Assembly (NCBI RefSeq): GCF_028858725.1
Contig: NC_084767.1
Coordinates: 33,859,395 to 33,923,394, forward strand
Direction of reading: 5' to 3'
Origin: Colius striatus
Lineage: Eukaryota; Chordata; Aves; Coliiformes; Coliidae
Length of the DNA: 64,000 nt
The notes beneath the pieces were generated by a model. That model was not told the origin of the DNA, searched no databases, and was given only the letters and a program-made list of their open reading frames with translations. Shown here one piece after another: positions 1-12,700 of the stretch (the first letter of the stretch is position 1; every line of letters starts with the position of its first letter). Both the position numbers and the translations under genes were made by a program.

Positions 1-716
1 ATTGGTTTTGACAGAAACAGGATTAGACAACTGAACTCTGTTCCCACTGTTAACTCTCATCGTGTGGTACAGTATCTCTTTTACCCAGCCACATAACAAA
101 TAGAAAATATATTGCAGGGTTTCTTAATCACATGCAAATTCCATTCATGTGCCCAAGTTTTCAGAGCAGACTTTGAGATTTAACTATACAGACCTTGGTA
201 GTTTCAATAGAAGCTGTGTGGCTAAATCCTCTGAATTTATTTTGAAAAAACCCCAGCCCAGCCATGCAGCACTTCTCAGACTAACCTTCTGGCACATTTA
301 GCTGCTTTTTAAGATGGGATCTTCAGACAAATTTTCTGGCAAAAATTCAGCTTGCCAGTGAATGAGAAAGCAGGACCTGTTGAGTTCATCTAAGGCATTC
401 CTCTTCAAAGTCTAAAAGGTATCAGGTAATAATGAATAGAGTCCAAGATGCATGGCTGAGAGAGGGCTAGATAACCCTTCTATCCAGATTCATAACTATG
501 AGGCATTTAAAAAATGTGTTTGCAGAGCTAATCTGGGGAAAGTATGAAATTTCAACTTGCTCTGCTTTTTGGCAAGATTGAGCATTGCCGAGTGTTCTCG
601 TGTTTCTCTAATGCTTACAGGTAAGCATATGCAATTAGTCTTTATAGGTGTAGCTTTAGCAGATGGGGATTAAAACCTCCAAATGAATCTTTTTTTCTTT
701 TTTTCTCCTTTCACAG
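1..716. other. Upstream intron or 5' flank of SPATS2L
   Basis: No coding exon or repeat is recognised here. The stretch is AT-rich and ends in a pyrimidine-rich tract and a TTTCACAG acceptor directly before the first coding exon. Upstream untranslated exons and the promoter of SPATS2L are therefore expected to lie left of the window. This is inferred from the acceptor, as no promoter or CpG island is visible. Confidence 0.6.
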
Positions 717-739
717 AGACTATTATCATCAGAAGAGTG

Positions 740-778
740 ATGGCAGAAATCAATTCTCCTGTAAATATCAAGGAAAAG
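740..778 (+). CDS. SPATS2L: SPATS2L coding exon 1
   Basis: The exon begins near 717 after a long pyrimidine tract and CACAG. The first ATG, at 740, opens a 13-codon reading [13 protein letters not shown] that closely matches the known SPATS2L amino end, which is why this start was chosen. It ends at AAG|GTGGGT in phase 0. Confidence 0.93.
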
Positions 779-3700
779 GTGGGTTCAAGTAACAGTACGG
801 TGCAAACCAAAATGATATTTGCATACATTTTTTTTCTTCTCCTTCAAACACAGTTCACATTATTAACTTTAATATGCATTGACTCTGTGCACAGTTAAGT
901 ACACAGACAGGTGTTGATAGGATTAGCATATTAGTCTTGGTTGATAAGAAACATTTTTGAGTTCCTGCAAAGAGAAAATGTTTTATCAGATCTCTCTTAT
1001 TCCTTTGTGATTCTTGTGCGCACTGATGCTGAGGAAAACAGCACTTTGTGATGATTGCTGCTATACAAAATACAACTCTTGAAGAAACACACCATTTGGG
1101 AAATAGTTTTCCTGTCCAGAAATGTCATGCCCGTACTATTTAAAGGCAATTCCTAAAATTACAGCGCCTTAAAAGAGTAGATTTTTTTCCTATTTAAGTA
1201 GCTGTGCTTTTAATTGTATTCTATGTGCCTGAGTATGTCCTCTTCATATCCTGAATAGTGCTACAGTCTGACCACACTTTCAGTAGCAGTAAAGGACCTG
1301 AAGCTAATTAGTGTACAAATATGAGATAGGTCAAGGAGCTCTTTTGTGACTCTCAGCAGGCAGAATGTGAAGAGACAATCTAACCCATAGATACACTCCA
1401 TCAGCATAAATAGGAAACCAGGACACCTGTCAAGGAATAGAAAAATAGGAGAGAGATAAGTGGGAAGACTGTAGGAGTCTAGTATGATAGGGTTGTATTT
1501 TAAGCCAAAATTTGAGAATTCAAAAATTATAAAATCAGGTTTTGTTATGTTTCATGTTTGAGAAAGGTGGAGCTTTGCATTTAGGAAGTTTGACAAAGCT
1601 AGTGAGTTCCTTGATTTACAGTTTTATTAAGCCAAATGTAGTACTCTTATACAGATTTTGAGGCAATGCTAAAGGCCCGAATCCAGTTCCAACACTGAGC
1701 TCAAGTTTGTCTAGCTGTCAGTGAAAAGTTGATTAGGCCTCTTCACTTCATGAAAGATGCAAAAGGAGAAACGATTAAGACTAAATACCCTGCAAACATA
1801 GAACATTGAGGACAATGTGAAACTGAGAAACTTGGTCATCATCTGCTGTATTATAAAATCCGCCTGTGGCACATCACACATCCTCTGGGGCAGCTGGCAC
1901 ATGAAATACTCTTTTCTCTCTAAGCCTGTCAATGGAAAGGGAAAGAAATAAAAACCTATGTATGATTCCTTGAATTAACTTTTTCCTGAGATGCCAAAAA
2001 AAATATTTGGCAGAAAAAGATTTGCCGGACTTCAGTTTTTCAATTCACAACTTGGTGGACTGATAACAAGGGAAAAATCTTTAGTGTGAGGATGGGGTAC
2101 AAGATACTGTAAATGTGACTTTTCAATCCAGAAAAATTCCAAGAAGTGATAGTTAAGATGTAATATAACACACTACAGCGTGACAGAGAAAGAAGCTATT
2201 GACCTAGAGGTCAGTAGCTAGATTTTTTTTTAGTTAACTTGCTGTTTGGCTTATGAGTTCACAGATAATGAATTTTCAGTCAGGTAATATATTTCTCAGA
2301 ACTGATCATTACTAGTAGTTAATGGCCTTAGACATCTCATTTGGTTTATAAAGACTGTATGAACCCTGACAGCTACTGAGCCTGAAACTAGCTTTCTGTT
2401 TTCTGAAGAAACACTTAAAAACTGTTACCTGCCCAACAATATATGAATGAAGCTGCTCAAAAAAACAGCATGTGAAGTTATGATTTATGCTAAGTAGTTC
2501 AATGGAAAATGAGTTCCTGTTCAGGCTGCATACTCTTTCTTTACTTTCTGAAGGTTGTAAAACTTTTTCTTTATATCCTCTAATGGGAAACAATTCCTGT
2601 TCTACTGCCCAGGTGCCTGCTTTTTGAGTAATTTTTCCTCATATTTGTTGTTAACTCTCAAATCAGTCATTGTGGTTGAGGATTTGCATGTCAATGTAAA
2701 TCTGTATTTCAGTGATGAGTATCTTTCTTAGCCCTTACTAAAATCACAGGGTTTAAATACTGAATTGCATGATGGATTTTGAAGTAGAAGGTAATGTCAT
2801 CAAATCCTATATCCTGGTGCCAGAGTGCTGGAAGGTAAATTACACTAACTCTCAAAATACAGCTTGACAAATCAATTGAAGTTCTGCCTGTTTATGGTGT
2901 AGCTTGTATTTGTTTATTAATTTAGTCAGTTTTACAAGTGCAGCATTTTAATAATCATCTGTTTGTCTTTTGCTAATTTAAGAATGAAGAACTGCAGCAG
3001 GACTTTTATTCTCTAGATACCTACTCTACCAAGTCTCATAGCTGCTGAGAATATCTAAAATGAAATGTTTATGAGCATGATTCTGTGATTCTATGTTCAT
3101 TTTAAGGCAGGAAAATAATCAGATGAATACACTCTATTTAAATAGGTCCTCTCTTTATTCCTATAGCTTCCATAAGTATTTAGCACTACTAAATCCTTGT
3201 GCCAAAGGAAAAACTTAGTTTAACAGCAATTAACATTTTATTGCAAAATCACTGGATTTTACTGTGGAAAATATAGACTGGTAACCTATGAGAGAAAGGT
3301 TTAATGAGTGAACAGCACAAACCTGATGAACTCTAGATACATCAGCTGAGAAGCTAGCATGCTAGTTTGCCGTTTCACCTGGACAAATCTGTCTTGTTTT
3401 AAAATGATATTTGAATGGCACAGGACATCCATTTGACATCTTGTATTTGGCTTACAGCAACAAACAGAATAACTAAAGCAACTGTAGCTTTAGAACCCTG
3501 AGTAATGAACTAGAAATAAGAGGAAAAGGTTGAACAGATCTGTGCTGCTGAGTTGGCTTTAATTATATTTGAACATAGACTGTTTGAAAACATAAGAACT
3601 TCATTTGCAGATTTACAATGTCCTGCTAAGACAGTCAAAATCATATCCTTTTCTCACTTAAAAAACTTAAAGCAAGACATTGTCATGTTACACAACTTTG

Positions 3701-6700
3701 AAGCAGTGAGTGTAACATTTACTTTGATTCACCTTTTTGTGGGGCTATTTCTATGAAGCAAACCTGAGATTTTATACATGTAATTACTTTTACTGAGCTC
3801 CACCAATCCATTGCCATCAACACAAATAGAAGCAAGCCTTGTTAAAAATTATAGAATAGAGTACTGTTCACTTTTTCTTCTACCTCAGTACCTGTAGATC
3901 AAAATATATTTAAAACTTTGATCTTGCTAGGACTTAAATGAAGCTAAAGGAGCTGTACATTTGCACACAAATACTTATTATTGTAAGTTTCTGCAAAAGT
4001 AAAACTTTGGATTCTCTTTAAAATGAACATTGTTTCTCTGACAAAAATATAATACAGAGCCCTTGAAGTTTTAGCAGTAATGTTTGTTGGTTAGGTTTAT
4101 TTCCTTATTTTAAATTACAGCCTTTCCCTGTGTTCTTTTCCTGATGAGCTTCTAGTTACTCCAGGAAATACAACCTCTGCCATTGTTTTAAAGGTGATAA
4201 GAGGCTGAGGCAGACATTTTGGGCATTATGTGTACACACAGACTCTGTAAGACCCTACCCCTGATTTGAGTGATAAGAGAATGCTACTGTAGTACCGATA
4301 CTTGTATAATTCATTCTTGGCATTTCAGCTAAAATAGTTTATAAATTCAATAGGTTAAACATATTTTATATCTTCTTTCACCTTCCCAAGAGATTTATGT
4401 AAATGTTGGCCTCAATGCCAGGAAGGCTGATGGAAGTTTCCAGAGTTGGCAGAGGCTCCTGCAGCTGTGATACTCTTGTGGAGAGGAGTCAGGACTGTTC
4501 TGATTACCATATTGTCATGCATATAACCCACAGATTTTCTGGAATAACATAAGTTCTGCATTTCAACAGCCTCAAGGGTCATTACAAGCCTACATAGCTA
4601 CTACAGGGAGAAGTTTAGCATCAGGATCTGTCTCAGAATAATGCCATCTGTCCTGACCCTTGCTATAGTCTTCTTTCACTATGTGACTCTTGCCTCTGAT
4701 GATACTCATCTCTGTTCCTGAAATTACAGTGTAAATAAGGACTTGTTTTCTAGTGTCAAGTTTTTCAGAGACTGGGAGTCTAATGTAGTTCAAGTTGTAT
4801 GCACACAAATTCACTGGATTAAGGAATAAAGTAGGCCAAACTCATTGACTTAAATACAAAATAATTCCATGAAAGTAATGCTGAGACTCTGAATGACAGG
4901 ACCTCCAAAGAAAAAGCTATTTTAGTGAGGAATATGAATACAGGCAATGTTTTATCTCCTGCAACAATGAGACCCTCTTAATTTAACAAGAGAAAAGTGA
5001 GTGTCAAGCACTCCCCAGATCAGCCATTCATCTCTGGCACATGATTTTCATTTTGATCTGAAGAAACATCAGGAATTGTTCAAACTTCAGAATCTGCTGT
5101 TGGGCCTGTCTTTACTTCTTGTGTGTGTGATTTGAACAAGTGAGATCTGATGTCAACTGGAATTATTAAAATACTCATTTAGATTAAAATCTTCTTGGAA
5201 TTCTGTTAGTGAAATTTTGCTAAAGTTCTGAAAGGTTTGCTCTTTCATTTGTCATTTCAAGTGTCAGAGCTGTAGGAGTAGATGGGCAAATTTGTTCCAT
5301 AAACTGCAGGAAGGAAATTTTATTCTGACATGTTTTGGAGAGTTTCACAGTATTGTTTACATTACACCAGAACTGTGATTTTAATAAGCAATAGCATGCA
5401 GTAGAGGAGTAGCCTTCATAGTGGAAGGAATGCAAGTAGTATACATATTTTAAGTCATACATTACAAAAGCTGATAGTTTCCAATCTATGATTTAACTAG
5501 GTCTCCGTAAGGTTAACCTTTGCAACTGTTCCTTGCCTATGTGTTCAAGTAGATGGACTTAAACAAAGACCAGCAAAATTGATCAAAATGCATTTTATCA
5601 CTTGAGGAACCACTTAACTTGGGTTAAGGATATTATTCAGGTCTCTTAAGTAGTGATGTCATTACTGAAGCAGAACAATTCTTACAGAGACAAACTTTTT
5701 AATATGTTCTTTCAGGATTCCTCAAATGTCTCTTTTTTCCATTAGTTTACACGTTTGGGAGACGGGTGGCATGATGATTGGCTGAGTTAGTTTACTGCAG
5801 CAAGTAGCGTTTGTTTTGTGCTTGTTGGGAACAAACCATCTGAACATGTCAGTGTGATAAACAGGTCATAGAGTGGAAAGAGAGATGCAGACCTGATCAA
5901 AGCTGTTATTTTGCTCAAAGGGAATGTTAACACTTGTTTAGTGTGGTGTGATGAACTTGTTAAAGCTTCTGAAAAAATGTCTGGGATGCAAGAAATAAGA
6001 CTCTTAATGCAGCAAAGTCAAATTGTATTTATGAAATATGTTTGTATAGGAGTTTTCAAAACCTTAGAACTTCTGACACAAAGTGTTTTTTTTAAATGCA
6101 TTTTCCTGCTTAATGTGGCCAGGACATCTGCTAATGCTAAATTCCTGGATTTATAGAAACCAGCAGAGTTATGCACACAGTCCTAACTCCTTACTCCTCT
6201 TGGAGGATTTGTGCCAACCACAATTAGAGGTGTAATGTAGTTGGGTGTGGCCTACATTGCTACCTGTCCTCAGCTGCAGTGGATGTATACGTGTACATGA
6301 AGATGTACTATGGATGTGAAGTAAAAATAAAGTTGGAAAACATGTGCATTGACTGATAACCATACTTATAAGTGAATTTTACTCCTAACTTAGAGAAAAT
6401 CTGTTGATCTTAATGTTTAGTTCAAAGTGAAGGTGGATTTGTGCTATTGTGCCTAACCGAGTGTAAGAAAGAGTATTTCTAACTAGGTGACCAGAATAGT
6501 AACTTATTTCAAAGGGATTACAGCAGCTGTGTTCAGGAGTTTCAGAACAGCCATGAGCTTTCAGCAAGGAAGTTTAATTTGTCACTATGTCAGAAATATA
6601 TAAACAAATTCTCTGAACCCCGGATATGTTATTTATTCAATAGAAATATCCTCTTTGAGATTATGCCAATGGGGAGCAGATGGAGTAGAGCAGCAAACAG

Positions 6701-9700
6701 GCAGCAATTGATTCCATGTTGTTACAGTTACTTGGAAACCATTTGAAACTTGATAGAGAAGCTAAAAGACTCAGAAATACACAGCAATGTCAGATTGGTT
6801 GTGAGTGTGGATTAGGTAATCTGTTGTCACAGTTTTCAGGCAGGCTGTATTTCTTTTTGAGTTTCTTATCAGGAAAGTACTCATGAGATGGGTGTTCATG
6901 AGGACTTTGAATAAGATAACATGAGAGGTTAGAATTTCAGTGTTCTCTTCTGTGTGCCATGCTCTTCAGAAGTAACCTGTTAATTTACTTAATGGGAGCT
7001 TGCTTAAAATTTGCCCCTACTGAGGTTGCTTATAGTTTAACAGTAGTCCTCAGGAAAATAGTCAAATATATCTGCGAAGACCTTGGGGATCTTATTTTGA
7101 GGTAGAAACAGGTAATCTGAGGGGAATTGGAACCTCTTTCAATGTTGATACCACTTCTGGTCAGTCTCAAGCAATTTATTTTAAGAGACTGATAAAAGCA
7201 ACCTGAAGGAATTGTGGTTCTGAAGAGATGCAGTGTGGCTCAAATTGCCACAATTTTTAACAGGCCTTGAGGAAGCATTTCCAGCTAAGCATGTGCTTAA
7301 CACTTAAGCTCTGAAGAGTGTTTAAATGTTTTCTAAACTTTGAATTAACTTTAGCCTTATCCAGAAGAGTAGCTACATCCACATCAATTAAATGCATACT
7401 TGCAAGGTAGGTCTCTGGATTATGGGCTTCATTTAATGAAGGTGGATGTGGATTCCATCTTTCATGTTCTTGAGCATAGGCAGTTGTTTTTGAGATCACA
7501 AGAAGGAAAGCCCAAGAATTTAACTACTGTCAGTGATAGCTGCTCAACTAATGCTGACATTAACAGCACAATTATTGATGATTCAGAAGGTATATTACTG
7601 AATTGTCTTTGCATTCTGGAACTCTTGTCTTGTATCCAGATGATAGCAGAAGTTCACTGGGAATCTACACTGAATAAAGACAGGATGAGTCACAAAATTG
7701 TTAAAATAGTTGATTTCCCTGTAGCGTGTCTGGTAATGTTATTCATCCTATAATCAAGTTTCAACAAGTAGGAAAAAGCTACTTTCTCCCACATACATGG
7801 AAATAAATATAATAGACTGCTGTGAGTTTGTTTGCAGACTGCTAGGTATTAAATAGAATATCACTGCATGTTAGGAGTTTGACTCTTGCATTTTTTTCAT
7901 CCTTTAGGAAAGTTAAATATTTTTTTAAGGAATTTGTTGATGATAAGCCATACAATATTACATTCCTCTAGTTCAATAATCTGTTGTTTACATGTTGAAA
8001 ATATAGATGGTCTTGACGTCTGAAGACTGTAAGTTGAGACATAAAACTGGAAATTGCCTCCTGCCACGGAATCACCTTATCACACCTTCAGTATAAATGA
8101 GTTCTGTATCGTTTTCTGGATTGGCAAATAATTGCTCTCAAGCAGCTGGAGATTTGTAAGTAGTTGAGGAAAAGGACTGATTTGTCACCTGAACTGGCAG
8201 GTGAACCAGACAGGAGCCAGCATACCTGGACTGCCCAGAATCCAGCTCACATCCATTCCTTTAGTATATCTCCCACTTGTCATCTTGTATTTATCAAGCA
8301 TTCCTGGAGATTTGCTGGGCCTCTGTTCATCAGAGTCTGTGATGTGTCTCTGAAGACCTTCAGCTGTAGAAGTACATTTCTGCTAGACATAGGTTGTCAG
8401 GAGAGTTGTCTGCCCCTCCTTTTGGCTTTTTCTTTTCAGTCACTGTATCCCTTTCCAGAAATATGCGAGACCCATTTTTTAGGTCTGTGGGGATAGACTT
8501 GAGCTTCAAACATGGAAATCTACATGTTTTTGAAACCAGAGTGAAAGTACTAAAAGGTGGAATATCAGCAACCTGTCAAGTAGCCTAGGCATCCTCAGCA
8601 CACCTTGTCTTGTTTCCAGATACTGTCAGATCATAATTTGAGACTTGTAGCCATTTGTCAATAATTGTGGATGTAGAGAACTCAACTAGATGATCTTTCA
8701 AGGTCCCTTTCAACCCTTAAGATTCTGTGACTTTTTCATTGCTTCTGTACAAGAGTTCCAGTGTATTCTGGATGATAATATCAGTCTAACAGTTGTGTTT
8801 GATCGAGACCCAGTGTCTTGCACACACAGGTCTGTCCTTGAAATTCCAGAAAAAGGTATGGTAACATTATTCCGTTTTGTTTCTGAAAGATTGTAAAAAA
8901 TTTTTTTGGGGGTGGAGGGGGGAATAAAAAGCTGTTGGGAATTATTCTCTGTTGGAATTCTGGGCTTATATCTGCTTTTGTCATTTCTGAACAGAGCAGG
9001 TTTGTTTGTTTCTTAGTATCCTACTGGTGGCAAATTTTAGTTTTCACCCACTCTATCTCAAATAAGTCACAGCAGAAATCTGTGAAGCAGAAACACACTG
9101 ATGACTTCTAGGTGTCCTGGGTATCACAGTATATATACACAAGGGAATGAGATTAAGAAAATTTAAGTAACTTCTGATTTGGAATTTCCTATGTCCTGGA
9201 CATTTTACTTTGCAATATGTTGTTCTTTTCCTGAGGAATTTTTCCATGAAACTTCTTACTCTTTTTACTTCCTAAATGGCAAGATAAACAAATGTATATT
9301 TTGTACAACAGTCAAAAAAGGCTATTGTTTGGTTTTGGCATTAGAACTGTTGAGCTCTGCAGCACATTAATATTTCCTATTTTTATGTGGTTCCATTAAA
9401 TGAGGCCATGACTACAGTGTTGGTCATACGCTTAGTTTCTTTTCTTTATATTGGCAAGTGTTCTTCCTAAGATAATAATATTGCATTGTTTGGGTTATCT
9501 CCACAACTAGAATATTTCCTTTTTTTTTTTTTTGTATTTAATCATAGTACTAGTCAGATTATGTACAATTTAGTTTTTCATTCTGTTCTTCCTATTTATC
9601 AAAAATTTCTTAACAACGACCATGCGATGCAAACAGAAAGTCTTCAGTAGACTGTGTAGTCTAAAACGTAGTCTGATTGACCTTTTGTGTGTTAGTGTTC

Positions 9701-12700
9701 TCCACCCCACAGATGTTCTTCTTAATGTCTTTAAGAAGTTTCCAAATTGCAGTGTGTGGTGAGTTGCCTCTTCCATCCTGTGGTCTTGGCCTCACTTTGT
9801 TTCCAGATGTTTCTTGAGACTTCCAGACATTTCAAAGCAAAGAAGGACCTAGGAGCTGTATGAAATTCCCATGCTTATATTTAAAGATAATTAAAATACA
9901 TTAGGTATTCCCTTCTACTATTCCTGTAAGCAGTTGCCACAAGGAGATTATGTAATTTTGAGTAGGTAGATAGATGATCCACGTGATTGTGAAAGAAGAG
10001 GGGAGGATTTTGTGAGAAAATGAAGGTGTCCATATGGTGGAAATGTTTGGCAACTACCACCTTCACCATAAAATGAATTGCAGCTTGTGGCCTGTTGTAC
10101 CCTAGTGTCTTTGCCAGCTTTTGTTGTTGTGGAGCCAGCTTGGTTCATACATGTGGCAGCTTTATCAGTAAATAGCATGCCTGTGCCCCAAAGCAGGAGG
10201 TTAATACTCCTTTTTCCAAGGCTTTTGCTGCACATCCTGTGGATTTGGGTTGGTTTTAACTTGAATATCAGCAGTGCAGAGAGCTGTAATCGCTACTTCC
10301 CTCCTCATACATACACATCAGCTGAAGAGATAAGCTTCAGCAGACAGAGATTTTCTGGAAAGTTCCTGGCAACAACAGTCTCTGGTTCAAGAAGTCCAGT
10401 TGGCAGCCTAGCCTATCTGAACTTCCAACACAGTTACCTGTGTTTGGTAGGGAATTCAAAGCACCTAGCTCTTGGGATGGGCCCTAGCTTGTGATCAGCC
10501 TTGCCTAATCATAGGGTGGCAACATTAGGCAAATGTGTAGATAGGCCTTTGGAAAGGGGCTTTGGGAAGTAGACAAGCAATTTAACTCCACTGCCCTCTA
10601 TGGTTGTGGCCTGCCTTGTCCAGGCCTTGCTACTTGAAATGTGGCCAAATGTGGAGCTGCAAAGAGATGTGTAATAGAATGGTGGACAAGAGCAGAGTAA
10701 ATTATACAAAGTAGACATACTCAAGTTGTGTGCTAACACAGAAAGTGGCCTTACTTATACAGTGAGATAAGTTCATCTAGAAGGCATCCTCCAGAAAATT
10801 TGATCCTGTGTGGATTTACCTGAAACAAGTATCAACTATTTTGCAGTGTTGAAGCTGTCTAGCAGACATCGTGAATCAGAGTCCTCAGTTACTGTACATT
10901 ACAGAACCTGAAATGAGTTGTGGCTTATGTTACTATAAAGGGGAGGGAAATACAGTGGTTAAGGAGTAGAATGAACATATTACAGCAAAATAAGGTCTTT
11001 TCCTCATAAATCTGAGCATGTAAGTGTTTAGAAGACACCTTCTGGTGTCTCCACTGATGGAGATTCCATAAAGGTAACCTAGCAAAATTGTTCTCCAGTA
11101 TCTGAATGGACAGCTAAGAAAAGGCAGTGTGAATGCTGTCACTGTGTAAGCCAGCTTAGTTCCCTTAAACAGATCTATCTTCACATATTATTTTTTTCCA
11201 CAATTACATTTCACAGTGGTGACCAGTGTTTCACAATCAGAAAGTAGCATGAAGACATTGTGATACAGTAAATAAAATACAGTCTAATCAAGGATGTTAT
11301 TTCCACAGAAGATGGCAAAGAAGGTTGCTGAATAAACATTTGCAGTGCAATAACAGGTTTCTAATAGTAAATACATGCTGGATAGCTTGACATAGAATCT
11401 CAAAAAGCAGATTTGGAACAACTAGAGTGATTCTCTTTGTTTTTATTCAGAGTATTACCATAGACTTTTGTTAGTTTTACTAATTATATTTAACCAAGTA
11501 TCAGGGAAAGATTTCTTCATTGTGAGGGTGACAGAGCACTGGAACAGGCTGCCCAAATGGCTTGTGGAGTCTCCTTCTCTGGATACATTCAAAACCCACC
11601 TGGATGAGCACTTACCTTCCCATGTCCTTTATTCAGGATTTTGTTACATAAGCTTCCCGGTAATGTATATATGGAACAGCAAACTCAAATTATGCTGAGC
11701 AGCCACTAGAAATTTTAAAAATTATACAGTTTTCTTTTACTCTGTGATTATTTTTCTGCACGACTGTTTTCTATATGTCAGAAAAACATCTGTCATAACT
11801 TTGATGTACCAAGGCCATGCAACAGCCTTGCTTGAAGGAGTTGTGTAGTCCATAAGTTTGCTGAGGTGATACATCTTGTTAAGTCTCATGGCAGCAAATA
11901 GAACCTTTAGGAAAAAAACATAAGGCCAGATTCTGTCAGTTGGTTGAACTAGTTCTCCTGCCATGACTGAGGGTAGCATTTGGTTGCAGGCTTACTGGTT
12001 ACCTGTTGTATGATTTGGTCTCTTGAAAAATTGATTTCATTATTTGCATGGGCCAGGTAAGGAGAAGATAGGTATTGTTTCATACAGATACATTGTTGCA
12101 TACTTGTAAGCACAACATGTATAACATGCTTTTTTATGGCATGGCACACAGGTACATTGTTGTCTAAAGGAGTATAATAAACCCGTATGTTAATTTGTCT
12201 TCCATTTTCTTCCTTCCAGATCAATGCAATCCGATCAGTTGTTCCAAACAAAAGTAATAATGAGATAGTTCTGGTGTTACAGCAGTTTGATAACAATGTA
12301 GACAAGACTGTTCAAGCTTTCATGGATGGTGAGTACAGTGTACTTTTTTTCACTAAGGCATGAGGGGTTTGGTTGCATGCTGAAGTATTTGTTGTTTCTA
12401 GTGACTGAAAATATATTCTGTTGTTCTGCTGAAGATCAGATGATTGTGATATTTAAAGTTTGTTGGTTTGGTTTGGTTTTTTTTTCTATAATTGGTCTTC
12501 CTGTCTGTATCTTTGTTTCTTCACAATATGAGTTTAACATGGCTGTTTATCTGTTCTACCTGATTTTGCCATTTTTTTAGTGCTATGCTTGCAACTTGTT
12601 GCAGACCTCTTTATTCTGCAAGGAAGTTAATGCTCTTTAAAGTATATATGTCAGAATATGATTCACTATTGAAAATAGAGTGAGTAGTAAGAATTTGGGA

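Larger units (their letters stand above)
779..12219 (+). other. SPATS2L intron 1
   Basis: An 11.4-kb AT-rich intron. It holds two small CR1 pieces (8680-8731 and 11501-11610) and several T-rich tracts (for example 9520-9534). No conserved coding segment was recognised. Short open frames such as 10078-10494 have no start context, splice support or family resemblance. Confidence 0.8.

Noticed and set aside
3070-3100. ATTCTGTGATTCTATG word resembling a CR1 tail
   Set aside because: No other part of CR1 is recognisable upstream, so a bare tail-like word is not enough to call an element.
10078-10494. 138-codon open frame in SPATS2L intron 1
   Set aside because: No splice sites in phase with SPATS2L, no recognised protein family and no matching repeat; most likely chance.
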